Counted from the stretch's first letter, positions 9,321-21,395 are shown. The stretch is DNA of 64,000 bases from Anaeramoeba flamelloides (GCA_027625915.1 JANTQA010000032.1:14834001-14898000), one strand, 5' to 3'. Numbers and translations: made by a program. The notes: generated from the letters alone by a model not told the origin.

Positions 9321-10725
9321 TAAAAAAGTTTTATCTAAGAAATTAACAAATTTTAAATCTATAAAAAACATAATTTGCAAAAAAAAGATCCACAAAGTAA
9401 ATTCAAAAGAAAATACAAATGAAGCCATTCTTGGCAATACTACAAAAAAATGTAATACAAAACCTTTAAAAAAAACAAGAATATTAAATAATAGAAAAAA
9501 TTTCGATCAAAAAAATCAAAAACTGTCAGATAACCCAAGCAAAGCAAAGAAGAGCATTAAAAAGAAGAAGAGCATTGATAAAAAGAAGATCATTAATAAA
9601 AAGAAGAAAAAGAAAAAGAATACTAAAAAGAAAATGGAAAAAAAAATTGAAGAACAACAAATTCAGAAAAGAAAAAGTCGGAGAACAAGAAATAGAAGTA
9701 ACAATTTCCACAACGATCAAAAAGCATTAACCGATTTAGGAAAAGAGCTTTATAAGCAATTGATTGGCACATTGTGGGTAATGCTAGGCGGTGCAAGTCA
9801 AACTCAAATTTTACCATACTCTACAGAATTTGGCACCAAAATTGGAAATTTATTAGATGTACCTTCGAATAATATCACACTAACCCCACTTGGCTTGAAG
9901 AATTTATTATCAAATTCTCGAAGAACCTTTTCTGAATATATTTTAGAAATTCTTGTTGGTATCATCTCGCTTTGTAAATTACCAAACCCACCAACTATTG
10001 CTTTAGAGTTGAAATCAACACTTAAGCAAATTGTCAAATTTTCATCAACATCATCATCATCATCATCGTCGTCGTCGTCATCATCATCATCTTTATCAAG
10101 TAATTCAACATTAACATCAAAATCTATTTCAAAATGTAAATCTAATAAAAACATCGAGAATAATAAAAACAATTTAGAAAAAGAAAACTATTTAATAAAT
10201 TTAAAACAAAAATTACAAAATTTATTTGAACAAATTTTTACAGAGGACGTATTAATGTTTTGGTTTGAAAAAAGATTTATCCCAAGAAAGGAAATTATGT
10301 TGAAAGGACAAAAAAGAACACAATTCTTTCAACAATATTTGTTTAAATTAGGCAATTTATGCTTCAACAGATGCTGTGATTTGCTAGGATCTCAATTGAT
10401 AAAAAATCATAAATCTTCAATCCCGGTGCAGTATTCAAAATTTATTAATTTACAATTTAATAACGACGCCTTAAATTGTTATTGTAACAATAGAATGGGG
10501 AAAATGAAATTAATTACAAAACTAATTGTCAATTTTTCTGTAAATAATGGCAATTTTTGGGATGAAATTTCAATCGAATTTAACGAACAAATAGCTTTTA
10601 ATTATTCAAACATGTTTAGTGCTTTCCCTTTTATAGATATAATAAACATGCCTTTAATACAGCAAAGTATAAAAACCCTTTCACTTCCTACACTAGAAAA
10701 AAAAAGAACTTTTGCTTGTAAATAA
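9217..10725 (+). CDS. Continuation frame of the 8.0-kb gene (C-terminal part)
   Basis: Open without interruption from 9,217 to the TAA at 10,725. The first internal ATG is at 9,634, but the Lys-rich coding character begins well before it, so I read this as the C-terminal part of the upstream gene. About 140 residues of Lys/Asn-rich sequence lead into a more globular region (DLGKELYKQLIGTLWVMLGG). A poly-Ser tract follows, encoded by a (TCA/TCG)n microsatellite at about 10,042-10,092, then a second globular segment containing FWFEKRFIPRKE and several Cys and Trp residues. No known domain is evident. Translation from the ATG at 9,634 as a separate 363-residue gene is the alternative. Confidence 0.55.
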   Translation, partial: RNGPEKGKGKGKGKPLKSNQKTLKHTPTIIKTKTNKKVLSKKLTNFKSIKNIICKKKIHKVNSKENTNEAILGNTTKKCNTKPLKKTRILNNRKNFDQKNQKLSDNPSKAKKSIKKKKSIDKKKIINKKKKKKKNTKKKMEKKIEEQQIQKRKSRRTRNRSNNFHNDQKALTDLGKELYKQLIGTLWVMLGGASQTQILPYSTEFGTKIGNLLDVPSNNITLTPLGLKNLLSNSRRTFSEYILEILVGIISLCKLPNPPTIALELKSTLKQIVKFSSTSSSSSSSSSSSSSSLSSNSTLTSKSISKCKSNKNIENNKNNLEKENYLINLKQKLQNLFEQIFTEDVLMFWFEKRFIPRKEIMLKGQKRTQFFQQYLFKLGNLCFNRCCDLLGSQLIKNHKSSIPVQYSKFINLQFNNDALNCYCNNRMGKMKLITKLIVNFSVNNGNFWDEISIEFNEQIAFNYSNMFSAFPFIDIINMPLIQQSIKTLSLPTLEKKRTFACK

Positions 10726-11248
10726 TTTGTCACATTATTAACGATGATCAATCGAGAGATAAGTGCAGTGATAGATATTAATCTTTCTTAATACTCACAT
10801 ACACTTGTATAGAAGTGTGTGTGTATGTATGTATGTATTATTATTTATTACCTAAATATGGGATCTTAAAAGAAATATACTAAATAATACATATTCTGTT
10901 GTTTTTTTTTATTTTTATATACTATAATTCTTTATAATTTATCCAAATAAAATTTATTTTTTAATATTTATAAAAAGATAAAGATAAATAATTTATTATA
11001 ATTAAATAAGAATTTGATATTCTTCATTTTCTTATTTTTCTTTTTTTTTTTTTTTATTCTCTTTAATTCTTTATAATAGTTTTATTAATGTTTTTTCTGT
11101 ATTTTGTAAATTAACCAATAAATTTACTTTTTCATCTTTTTATTCATTTTTTTAGGTTTACAATCGAATAGAACACAAGTGTAAATATGGTTTCTCTATT
11201 TTTATAGTTTTGTGATTTATTGCTAATGGTTTCATCAGAATAAATACA
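10726..11248. other. 3' flank with GT/TATG microsatellite
   Basis: A GTGTGTGTATGTATGTATG microsatellite lies at about 10,816-10,838. I see nothing else. Confidence 0.5.
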
Positions 11249-11350
11249 CTTAATCTGTTAATGAGAGAATTTTGAAGCCAATAAATCCTTTACTTCTAAC
11301 CAAAAGAGTGAATAAACATATTCATTAGAAGAATTTCAAACTTAATTGAC
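11249..11350 (+). repeat. Interspersed repeat R2, diverged copy
   Basis: Begins AATCTGTTAATGAGAG and includes CATTAGAAGAATTTCAAAC. It shares order and spacing with R2 copies at 17,071, 17,579, 36,159 and 50,462. No terminal inverted repeat is obvious and the class is unknown. Confidence 0.5.
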
Positions 11351-12180
11351 TTTTCAAAAATAAAATTGAAATAATGAGAGAGTCCAAAAAAAAAGGAGAA
11401 GAAATAAAAAAAAAAAAGAATTTAAAAATATTAAAGAAGAAAAAAGTTTAGCGTTAATATAATTGATATGAATCTGTGCACTTTGGTGGACCAAAACTAT
11501 TTGTAATCGAGATCCCCTTCCTTATAAAATGTTGACTCAGACTTTCTATAAAGTATTCAAATATAATGGCTTAACTTTTTTTTGAGTTCCTCTTCTGGGG
11601 CAATTTATCTGTATTTTCATAAACCATAACCTTACAAAAAAAAACATTGTATCTTTATGAGTTCATTTTTTTCTTTTCCATTTTATATATTTTTTTATCT
11701 CCCAATTTAAAGCGACTCATATTATCAGGGTTTTTTTCTAGTACACAATATATTTTCAAAACCACCTTTTGTAATTTGTATATACATCTATTTAAATCAT
11801 TTGAAAAAACTTTAATACAAAAAGTGTTATTGATAATTCCAGTTTGAAGAGATATTTTTCTTCACAAATATTTCACTCAGGAGAACACAATTCTTAGGTT
11901 TCTTTTCACTTTCCAGTTTACCACTTGGTATAAAAATTCTATTTTGCAAAATATTGAGATAAAGTGTATGAACTTTTCCCCTGAATCTCTTTTTTTTTAC
12001 CCAGGTTTGCCAAGTCAATGTTTTCTATTTTATATTTTTTTTAAATTCTTGAGATATATATTAACAAACATCTATTTAGAGTAGATTTTTCAGCATCAAA
12101 TGACAAACTAATTATTAACATATATAATCATTTTTAAAAAGAAATTTGATAATTTAAGAACTCAAATAATAGGATTTAAT
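11351..12180. other. AT-rich spacer
   Basis: Holds a slightly G/C-richer patch at about 11,470-11,540 that I cannot assign to any RNA. No supported gene. Confidence 0.35.
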
Positions 12181-12189
12181 TAACTTTTT

Positions 12190-12244
12190 TCTACTTTTAT
12201 CTGTAGAAACTTTTTTTTTGCTCATTTTTTCGAATTTAATCAAT

Positions 12245-12281
<37 letters not shown>

Positions 12282-12652
12282 AAAAGTAAATTTGAAAAAA
12301 AATAAATGCTTGAAACCCCAAATTAACTGGAAAAAAATTGAGGTTTTTGTAATTTTTTTTAAAATCAAATATATTTAGAATTTAAAAAATCTTATTTTCA
12401 ACAATTTTAAATTCTCCAAAGTAATTGAGAAATCATGAATCAACGTATCAATGTATGGGAAACAATAATTTTTTTAACATTTTATTTTTTTGGAAAATTA
12501 ATGTTTGTTAAGGTATTTCTTTTATGAATAAAAAATCGGATCTGAAGATTCTTGTTTTTCTTTTTTCTAAGTAATCCTATATTGGTTGATTCTTGAAAAA
12601 AAAGTGTATTTTTCATTTTTATGTGGGATCAATGAGCGAAATGGGGTTTAGT
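12190..12652 (+). mobile_element. TA element R4a, degenerate copy
   Basis: The right half (12,400-12,652) aligns with the R4a copies ending at 15,203 and 34,182: the order of TTTTTAACATTTT, GGTTGATTCTTGAAAA and the terminal GAGCGAAATGGGGTTTAGTA block is the same. The left end is poorly preserved. Confidence 0.45.
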
Positions 12653-13073
12653 ATAAAAACAACATTGTATATCCATAGCAACCTACAAAGACGACAGTTT
12701 CGTATGTAGATATAATTTTTTATTAAGATAATATGATAATTGTAGAATTCAAGAATTCTAAAAAAGAAAATTCTATTCTTTTGGTATCCAAATGTTTCAT
12801 TTTTAAAAAAGCAGAAAGAAATTTCTCTGAATATTATTATTGATGGAAGAAGTGTAAATTACACTCTAAATGTCATTTTTCTTCAATTTCCGCAAAGGTC
12901 ATTAAAGAGTAAAATCATAGATTTCACTATTTTTAAAGTCAAAGATACACCCAAATTTTTTTATGTTTAGAAAGCAAAAGCAAAAAATTGAAAAGAAAAA
13001 GAAAAAAAAAAAATTTCAATCAAAGTTGGACAATTAAAGAATATTATAAAATTTTTAAAAATGAAAACTTTAA
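12653..13073. other. AT-rich spacer
   Basis: I see no gene, RNA or clear repeat here. Confidence 0.4.
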
Positions 13074-14191
13074 GGGACTAGTCTTCTACAACAACAAGGC
13101 AAAATTTTAAAATATGTTATTGGTGGTATTCTTTACTTACAAATTTTGTAGATCTCAAGTGTCAAAAAATTCTGATCGATTAAGAAAGCCATAAAAGAAA
13201 ATTAGTTTAGTGAGATCAATTTTTTTTTTCCATTTTTTCGGAAAAAGAAAACTATTAAATTTTTTTTTTTTCTCACAATTTATCTAATTTTTCCCCAGTT
13301 TATTGCAATTTTGATCTTTATTATACTATAAAATTTCTTTGTTACCAGTAATATTAATATAAATTTTTTTTTTCTTTTTTGAGATAAAACTTTTGGTTAA
13401 CAAAAAAATTAATTTATTCAACGGATTAAAAAATAATTGTATTTTTTTAAGAATAATAGTTATAATAATCAAATATTTAAAGTCATGTAAAATTTTTACG
13501 CTTAAATTTTGTTTTTGTATTAAGACAAAATTCGATTTTTCAAAATAAAATTTTCTGAAAGATATTTGAGAATTAGTTAATTTTTTCCTCAAAATTCAAA
13601 ATCAATTTTTTTCTGCCAAAAAAGAATTGAATTGTTATAAGGATTCTTGTGAATAAGACCAAACAATTTGTTAAAAAAATTTTTCAAAACGAAAATTTTT
13701 TTGCATTTTTTTTTTATTTTTTGAAAACCAGAAAACAACTTTTTCAAAACCTTAAAGAAAAATTTTTTTATGCATAATAGATCTCAATTTAATTGATAAA
13801 CTGTAGTTAAGCTTCTACCGAATATTTATTTATTGAATCACCAATACCACAATTAGTTTTATTGGCTGAGATTTGAATTGAAATATTAATCAAAGAAAAA
13901 GAAACCAAATAGAAAATTTGCTTTCAAAATCAATACTTTCGAATATAAAACGAAAAATTTGTTTTCCCATTTTCAAGAATTAACTTAATTCTTAAACAAA
14001 ATGTTAGGTTACTTTTTTTCGTTTTATATTGGAAACATGTAAATTTTGAATTTCAAAAAGCAGACTCAAATCAATAAATTGTTTAAATGAGGTTAACTCA
14101 TCCATTTCATAAGTCGAAACACAAATTACAAAAAAAAATTTTTTTAGGATCTTGACAAGATTTCAATTTATTATTAAAAATGACTACTCCC
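13074..14191. mobile_element. Longer TTAA element with T2-type ends
   Basis: Flanked by TTAA (13,070-13,073 and 14,192-14,195), with ends GGGACTAGTC and GACTACTCCC, the same terminus as T2. It spans 1,118 bp and has no coding frame. Its first 130 bp align with the start of the element at 52,549 (CTACAACAACAAG block, then GATCGATTA). It may be a longer member of the family that gave rise to T2. Confidence 0.5.
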
Positions 14192-14195
14192 TTAA

Positions 14196-15600
14196 AATAA
14201 AAAACTATCTTAAATTTAAATACAGTATTACATTTCGAAAATTTCGCACTTTTTTTGAACGGGCTAAATAGATACTTCTATGTCTTGAAAAAGAAATCAG
14301 AATAGGTTACATTTAAAAAAAAAGAAAAATGTAAAAAATGTGATTATTGTACTCAATATTATGAAAATATAAATCACTTTATTTGGTATTGTGAATGATA
14401 TAAATTTATCAGAATCAAATCGAAAAAAAAATTAGCAAAAATTTTAGAAAAAAACCAATATAAAAATGTTATCCTTAGGAAAAATACCAAAAAAATCTTT
14501 AATATGACTAATCAAAATTATGAAATTTATTGTTCTTGTCAAGAATTTTTCATCAAAGCTCTAATGGTTAGAAAAATTAAGGTAATAAAGAAAAAATGAA
14601 AATAAAAAAAAATTGAAAATAAAAAATTCCTAAAATAAACTCTTTTTCAGTCAAAGGGGCCCAGTTTTATTGAAGAAATGGAAGACATTCTATGAGTTTA
14701 ATTCATTACTCTTATCAAACTAAAAATTTCAATTTTTAGATCAAAATCATTTTTTCCCATTTAGTAAAAATTTTGTTTTTTTTGTTTTTTGCTATTTGCT
14801 TTTTTTTTTTTTTTCTTCTTTTCTTTTTTATTTTTTTTTTTAAAAATCAAAATGAAAAAAAAAATGTTTGAAAAACGAAATAAACACTAAGAAAAGTTAA
14901 GCTTTGTATGTTCTTTTAAAATTCATACATTTAAAAGTCAAAAATCTTATTATCAACGATTTTAATTTCCTAAAAAATTGAGAATTTTGCATGAGACATT
15001 CTAATGAATGGGTCCCAAAAAATTTTTTAACATTTTTTTTTTTTTTGAAATTTATGGTTTGTTCAGGCTTTTCTTTTATAATTATTGACTCTTATATGAA
15101 GTTTATTATTTCTCGTATTTCTAAACAATCTAAGTTTGATTGAGTCTTAAAAATAAAGTGACTTTTTCATTTTTGGCTGTGCCCCTTTGAGTGAAATGGA
15201 GTTTAGTAAAAAAATATACATAAATTCGGGTATATAGTGCCCCACTTTTCGGAGCCGTGTATGAGTTTTTATTTTTTTTTTTTTGAATTCGAAAGAATTG
15301 AGCAAAATCAGAGATTTTACTCCGTACTTTCAAATTAAAAAAAAAAACAACGGCAATGGAATACCAATTTATTAATCACAGTTTGTCTAATCTTATTTAT
15401 TGCTTCAATAATCTTTCTATCGGGTTTTTACCCTCCTGTTTCAGGAAATGGATAATTTTTAATTTTGTTATGTAAATGATATATTATTTTTTTACTTTCC
15501 CATATTTTAATTATTTTTCTTCTTCTCTTTTTTATTTAGTAAATTTTCTTTGATTACTCCTTTCTCACAATAAATAAATAAAAAAAAATAAATTTAAAAT
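14196..15600 (+). mobile_element. LINE-like 3' fragment, copy 1, with nested R4a
   Basis: About 840 bp of LINE-like sequence interrupted by a 566-bp TA element. The left part translates into a broken frame with a basic segment followed by C-x2-C-x2-C and INHFIWYC, matching the C-terminal zinc finger of non-LTR reverse transcriptases. The 3' region ends in an AATAAATAAATAA tail. Copies at 262-960 and 47,030-47,215 share the 3' part. It is severely 5' truncated and no reverse transcriptase core is present. Confidence 0.5.
14638..15203 (+). mobile_element. TA element R4a, copy 1 (nested in LINE)
   Basis: 566 bp, flanked by TA (14,636-14,637 and 15,204-15,205). Left end AACTCTTTTTCAGTCAAAGG; the right end is an imperfect inverted copy (CCTTTGAGTGAAATGGAGTT). 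The uninterrupted LINE copy at 262-960 has a single TA at the corresponding point, so the borders are confirmed by comparison. Non-coding. Confidence 0.8.
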
Positions 15601-16819
15601 GGGTTTAGAAGAAGCAATTGATAAAAAAAATATAAAAAAAAAACAATGCTCTCTTTAATTAAGAACTCAAAAAGCACATTAACAATACTTGTGGTTGATT
15701 TAATAATAATTTGATAATTCATCATGAATGTTCACTTGGGGATGGTTGTTTAATTGTTGTAATTTCTTTTTTCTTTTTGATCTGATTTACTTGAAATCTT
15801 TGTATTTTTTAGTATTTGCTTTTTGGTTTTTATTTTCAAGTTACTCATACTTTCGTATTTCAGTGTTACAGTATTAACAAGTAACCACTTGATCTTTTTT
15901 ATTTTGTAACTCTTCTCCCCAATATAAAGAAGATTCAACCAAGGAAAAAATGTATTAAAATAAATTTCTCTGAATATTTTTTGAAAGTGATAATTTCAAC
16001 AAAATATTATCGTTATATTTCTCAAAATATTTTACATTAATTTTTTTTTTTTAAAAAATAAATCCATTTATTCATATAATCATTATTTAATAATTAAGAA
16101 ATTTAATTTGAATGAAAGCATTTATTGTAGACTTGTAAAAAATTTTTTTCTAAACATTTTGTTTTTTTAAAAATTTTCTATATTTTCTTAAAACTAAATA
16201 ATCGCGCACACACACATGTATATATTTACATACACGCATACATATATAGTCCAAATGTTGTAATCACAATAAAAACAAAAAAAAATAAATTAATTAGTTT
16301 CAAATTATAAATTTAAAGAGAATAGTCCAATTTTAACTGAATTATTTATTTATTATTATTATGATTTTGATTATGTTTTTTGTTTTTCAAAAAGATCTTG
16401 GGAATAAATAATTTCATTTTAAAGCAAAGTCACTAAAAGGAAAATTTATTTGTCATGAGGAAAATTTAAATTTAAATAAAAAATTTCGAGATTATCTCTT
16501 CTGTATTTTCCTTTTTCATTATTTTTTTTTTTTGTATGTTGATGGTTTTGTTGATTTTTGTTTTATCACTGATTGTGTACCAAAAATTACCAAAGACTTA
16601 AGTGATAAGAAGCTAAATAGAAGAAAAACAAAGACATATGCACATAAAAGATAGGTTAAATATATAACTGGTGTTTCATCATCAAATCGGTGAGCTTGTT
16701 TATATTTGATATATTTTGCTATTAATTTTTTCATAATTAAAGAAAGAAAAATAAAGAATAATTAGAAAGAAAAATAAACATTAATTTTTAAAAATCATTT
16801 ATAATGTTGAATTTTCCAC
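15601..16819. other. AT-rich spacer with CA/TA microsatellite
   Basis: A short CA/TA-rich microsatellite lies at about 16,205-16,248. I see no supported gene. Confidence 0.4.
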
Positions 16820-17560
16820 ATTATAAGCCCCAATTCAATTTTTTTGACGCTCCAAAATTTGATTTTTTAAAAAAATAAACCCTTTAATTAAATTCTATGT
16901 GAAAAATCAAATTAGAATAATTAACTAATTTAAATGTTAATAATGATTTATCATTTGCAATACCCTCGAAACAAAAATAAACAAATAATTATCAATCCAA
17001 ATAAATAAATACTATTTCAATAATTTTGGAGAGAGAATTTATTGTTAAGGGGGGGGGTGTTAAAAAAAACACCTAATCTATTAAAGAGAAAAATTTGAAG
17101 TGGCTAAATTTGTGTCTTCCAATTCAAAGAGTTTATTTTCTAAATTTGATACAATTAGAGTGTCTAAAATAGACACATGCATTAGAAGATATTTAGACTC
17201 AATTTAGTTTTTTAAAAATTTTGGAGATGGCATAGAAAAAAAATGAAATTGTAAATTTGTTTGAATTCTATTAACAATTATTGATCGATCAAATAGTTGG
17301 ACACTATCAACTAATTTTGTTTGTGTTCTTCTCTTTGGAGAAGTACAACTTTTGACATTATGGATCAATTGTTGATAAAAAATTTGATCGAACTAAATAG
17401 ATCACGTAATTGAAAAAGATGAAAATGAAACCAATAAACAAAAAAATAAAAAAATATTTCAAAAATCAAAATTATTTCCAAACTGAATGAAATTGTAGGA
17501 TTTTTATTCTTTTAACTGTTTTAATTATGTTAAAGATTTTCAATTTTATTGTTGCTGTTA
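16820..17560 (+). repeat. Interspersed repeat R3, copy 1, interrupted by R2
   Basis: Aligns with R3 copies at 44,755-45,310 and, inverted, 57,660-58,190. Shared blocks include AAATAATTATCAAT, TTTTGGAGAGAG and CAAAATTATTTCCAAA. An R2 repeat lies within it at 17,071-17,215. No coding frame; class unknown. Confidence 0.55.
17071..17215 (+). repeat. Interspersed repeat R2, copy nested in R3
   Basis: Contains the R2 core GAAGTGGCTAAATTTGTG and the perfect palindrome GTGTCTAAAATAGACAC, followed by ATTAGAAG and CTCAATTTAGTTTT. It is nearly identical to the copy at 17,579, so the two are young or recently duplicated. Confidence 0.6.
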
Positions 17561-17578
17561 GGAATTATATGAAAAAAT

Positions 17579-17735
17579 CATTTAACCTAGCAATAAGAGA
17601 GTTTTGAAGTGACTAAATTTGTAACTTCCAATTCAAAGAATTTCTTTTCTAAATTTGATACAATTAGAGTGTCTAAAATAGACACAGCCATTAAAAGTAT
17701 TTGAAACTTAATTTAGTTTTCTAAATTTTTGAATT
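17579..17735 (+). repeat. Interspersed repeat R2, second copy
   Basis: Lies about 360 bp downstream of the previous R2 copy in the same orientation and shares the GTGTCTAAAATAGACAC palindrome and flanking blocks. It may be a fresh insertion or part of a local duplication. Confidence 0.6.
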
Positions 17736-19211
17736 TTGGTTCACCTTAATATTTTTTTGTCAAAAATTTGGATAGCAAATCTTAAAATTAATTTAAATAT
17801 GGAATTCATTGATATTTATGTTTCTGTTTTTTTTTTTTTATTGGTGTTTTAATATGTCCGTAATATAAAAAAGTACTATTTTTTTCTGATTAATATTTTT
17901 CGAAATATAGCTTTATAATTTAATTCAATTAACCACTGGGATAAAATTTTTTAGAATAAAAACACTCTCAACTTATGAATATCGAAAATATTTTTTGAAA
18001 TTACTGTATAAACTTTTATTTTTTTTTGGAAAAATTTGGGTTGAGAAAATTTTGAGTTCAAAGAATAAGTTAATATATTAAATTAGAATATATTTCCAGA
18101 GAGTTTATCTTTTTTAAATAATTTTTTTTTTAATTTTACCATTTGGAAATAAAAAAACATTTGAAGACCAAATTAGTTCCTTTTTTGAAAAGAAAATTCC
18201 CATTATTTAGAATTTTTTTTAGTAAATGAGTTAAAATAAGATAGTGTATATAAAAATATACATAATTTCAAGTTTAAATTCAATGATTTTGGTAAAAATG
18301 TTTTCAAGAAAAAGTTTAATGGAAATTTATTTATTTTTCTTTTTTCATTTAGTTTTTTTAATTTTTTTAATGGAAGGTATTTGTTCAGATTTCTTTTTTT
18401 CTAGTGTTTTTTGGGTTGTAGGGACATATTAAATATGAAAAACTTTTCACTTCATCTTTTTTTTATATTACTCTCCATGTTGTAAATTTAATATTCTCTC
18501 CTCAAAAAACAAAGGGAATGAATTTATATTAAATTGGATAAGAAGTGTATTGGTGAAAATTAGCTAAATAAAGGTAGCCTAATCTCTTGGAATAAAGGCT
18601 CGAAGCTATTTCCAAAAAAGAGAGGCAAATTTATTTTAAAATATCTTTGATTAATAACTCAAATTCTAATATTATTAACCATTTAAATATCCAAAATCGT
18701 TCTTCATCATTTATTGATTCTTCATAATAATTCAATTTGTTTATTTGAAAGACATTACCATAATTAAAGATATTAAAGTTTCTGTTCTCAATCTTATATG
18801 AAATTTAATTGTGGAAAAATTAATCAATTAAATCTTTTCTTAATTCTGAAATATTCCTTTACTTTAGGATTCTTCGTTCATCCAATATATACAGAACAAA
18901 AAAGAAACGAGTAAACAAATAGAGATCACAAATGTCAATCTGTTTCTTCGAAGGCTCTCTTTTTGGAGAAAGACAAATAATTAAAATAAAGTGAAAATTT
19001 TTTCCTATTTATTGTAGAAATACCATTAGTCTTGTGTGTGTTAAAATTTAAATAAGTGCAAAATAAGGTTTTGTTAGAGTTTTATCGCAATTATTCGCGA
19101 AGAGTGAAAAATGGTTTGCTTTTTACAATAACAAAGGAAAATCAAAAGTAATAATTGAATTACTGGACTTGGCATGACTTTTTTTTTTCCAAGTTTTGTT
19201 CGGTTGATGTT
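17736..19211. other. AT-rich spacer
   Basis: I see no supported gene or clear repeat in this stretch. The short hydrophobic open frame near 18,244-18,432 is a by-product of T-rich composition. Confidence 0.4.
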
Positions 19212-20013
19212 TCAATTTAAAAAGTATTCAGCTCTGTTAGATTTGCAATTAATTACTAAGGTTTGTTGTGAAAACAAAGGTTTCTTCAAAAAGAAAATTT
19301 CTACTCACGGAGATTCAAAGTATAGAAAAGAAAAAGAAAAAAAAAAGGAAAAAAAAAAGGAAAAAAAGGAAAAAGGAAAAAAAAAGGAAAAAGAAAAAGT
19401 ACTTACAAAATTCATGGGACATATTTATATTAAGATACTTAGTAACACCTGGTTTTACTTCGCAAGTAAGAGGTGTATAAAATCTGGAAAATATTGTTAA
19501 TGCAACAGCAACAAAAGAAGCAAAAAGATAGTGTACGAATTTAACAGAACGAGACCAAGTAACAGAAATCAAAAAAAGAAATAAAGTCCAAATGTGGTGT
19601 GAATTTAAGACAATTGCTGAAATCAAGATCTCTTTGGAAGAAAGCAAATTTGGTGGTAAAATCCCAAGTAAACTGCTGTTCGAACCAAAAACACCACCAA
19701 TTTCGATAAAAAAGAAAACTGTTGGGAAGAATTCAAAAAGCGCTCCTGTGAGGGTAAGCAAACTCGATTTAAGCAAAATACCAAATCCGCCAAAGACCAA
19801 GCATAAGTTCCATACGTTTAAACCGACCCACAGACCACAGCTGCCATACACTTTGTATTGCGAATACACAATACCAAGAAAGTTTCCATTTAAGATTAAA
19901 AAAAGAAATAAACGGATAATCAAGGGTGGCCAAGTTGGGATCACTCTTTTTTTTTTGTTGGCTTGAGAAGGTTTAGAGATCTCTTTTTTGGATCTAAATT
20001 GCTTTTTGGACAT
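19212..20013 (-). CDS. Five-helix membrane protein, one intron, AIG1-like pattern
   Basis: The start ATG is at 20,013 (MSKKQFRSKKE). A basic N-terminus leads into five hydrophobic helices at about residues 31-52, 62-82, 88-110, 130-152 and 163-183, so this is an integral membrane protein, probably of the ER. The spacing of a W-x-G-L-N-V-W-N-L segment, an FFPTVFFF segment and an LNSHHIWT segment loosely recalls the AIG1/ADTRP (FAR-17a) fatty-acid-ester hydrolase family; there the Thr of the first motif would be Asn here. That resemblance is weak. The open frame runs into a long pyrimidine tract, which is better read as an intron: donor GTAAGT (minus strand, 19,406-19,401) after residue 202, with a likely acceptor at 19,256 giving a last exon 19,212-19,255, or one at 19,304 giving a longer last exon. 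Both keep frame and end at the same TGA. Confidence 0.55.
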
Positions 20014-20394
20014 AAACGAGAAGATATGAGATTATAACTTTAAATTGAAAAAAATTAAAAAAAATAAATCTTAAATTTTTTTCTTCGTTTTTTCTTGTTT
20101 TCAAAAAAAAAATGGCCTGAAAACACTCAAATTTCTTTGAAAGGCATTTCAGTGTGAGACATTCCAATTTTCTCAATTGAGTTGTAACAACAAAAAAAAA
20201 AATTATCTCTTTCAAATAGAACATTCGTTTTATTAGGTAATTGTTCTCAAAAATTGAGCGGAATAAAACCTTTATTGAATAAGAGTCCGAAGAAACCTTT
20301 TTGAAAAATAATAATTGATATCTATCTTTGTCCCACACAGCCAATTATCAACTTTTAAAGACGAATGGACATTTTACTAATTATATTTTACACC
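20014..20394. other. 5' flank of the minus-strand membrane-protein gene
   Basis: AT-rich upstream region. I see no distinct promoter element. Confidence 0.3.
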
Positions 20395-21395
20395 AATTAA
20401 TTTAAAAATTGAATTATTTAAATTATTTCTTTAACTCAATACATTAACTTTTTAATAAAACATGGGTCGGAAATATAAAGGGTAAACATATTAAATATCT
20501 CAATTAAAAAATGGATATCAAAAAAATGAAAAAATTGATCAAGGAAAAAGTAAATAACAAATTATTTTTTCTACATCGCATCAGGAACATTTGGTATACA
20601 CTTATTCTTTACCTAGTTTTATTTTTAATTCTGCATGCAAACAATTTAGTTTGGAAAATGTTTGAGATTTATAATACCTTTTCATTTCAAAAAAATTCCC
20701 AAAATGAATTTTAAATTCTATTTTTATTTAATTCTTCTAATTCTAGTTTTGATTCTGGAGAATAAGATATTTTTTCGAATTCTTCTTCAGAAATAAACAT
20801 TTATTGGGTTGTATTGATTTAATTTTATAATTATTTATTATTTATTTTATTATATGCTCTAACTAATTCTAAATCCAACTTTGAAATTTTCTCTTGATTT
20901 TTTCTTTTACCATGGGTTGACATTTTTATAGTTGTTTTTTTGATTTAGATGATTCAATCACTTTACTTTAATCTTCGAAACTATCTTCTTTGTTTTGACT
21001 TGGTTTGATAAAAATATTTTAAATTCTAATTAAGAAAATATATTAGTAAAAAAATTTTCAGTAATAAAAAAAAAAAAAGTATTGAGTGAGAAACCCACAG
21101 TTATGAACTGTTTGTATTTATCCGATTTTAGAGATAAACATAATTAATCTTTTAAAATATACTTTGATCAATTTTTTTTTTTTCATTTTTGATATCAATA
21201 AGTGTATAGGGGAAAGGTGATCTTTCGTTTTTCGTCTACAAAAAATATAAATTTGATTCAAATTTACACCTTCTCATTACTAATTTTTCTTGGTTTATTT
21301 TTTGATTAATTTCAAGCATTCCACTAAACACATTTCTAATTCTAAAACAGAATTTATTAAAACCAAAAATTTAATCAGAATATACATGCTAAATA

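Noticed and set aside
20511-20714. 67-codon hydrophobic frame
   Set aside because: It lies in repeat R6 and the second copy near 47,690 is not open.
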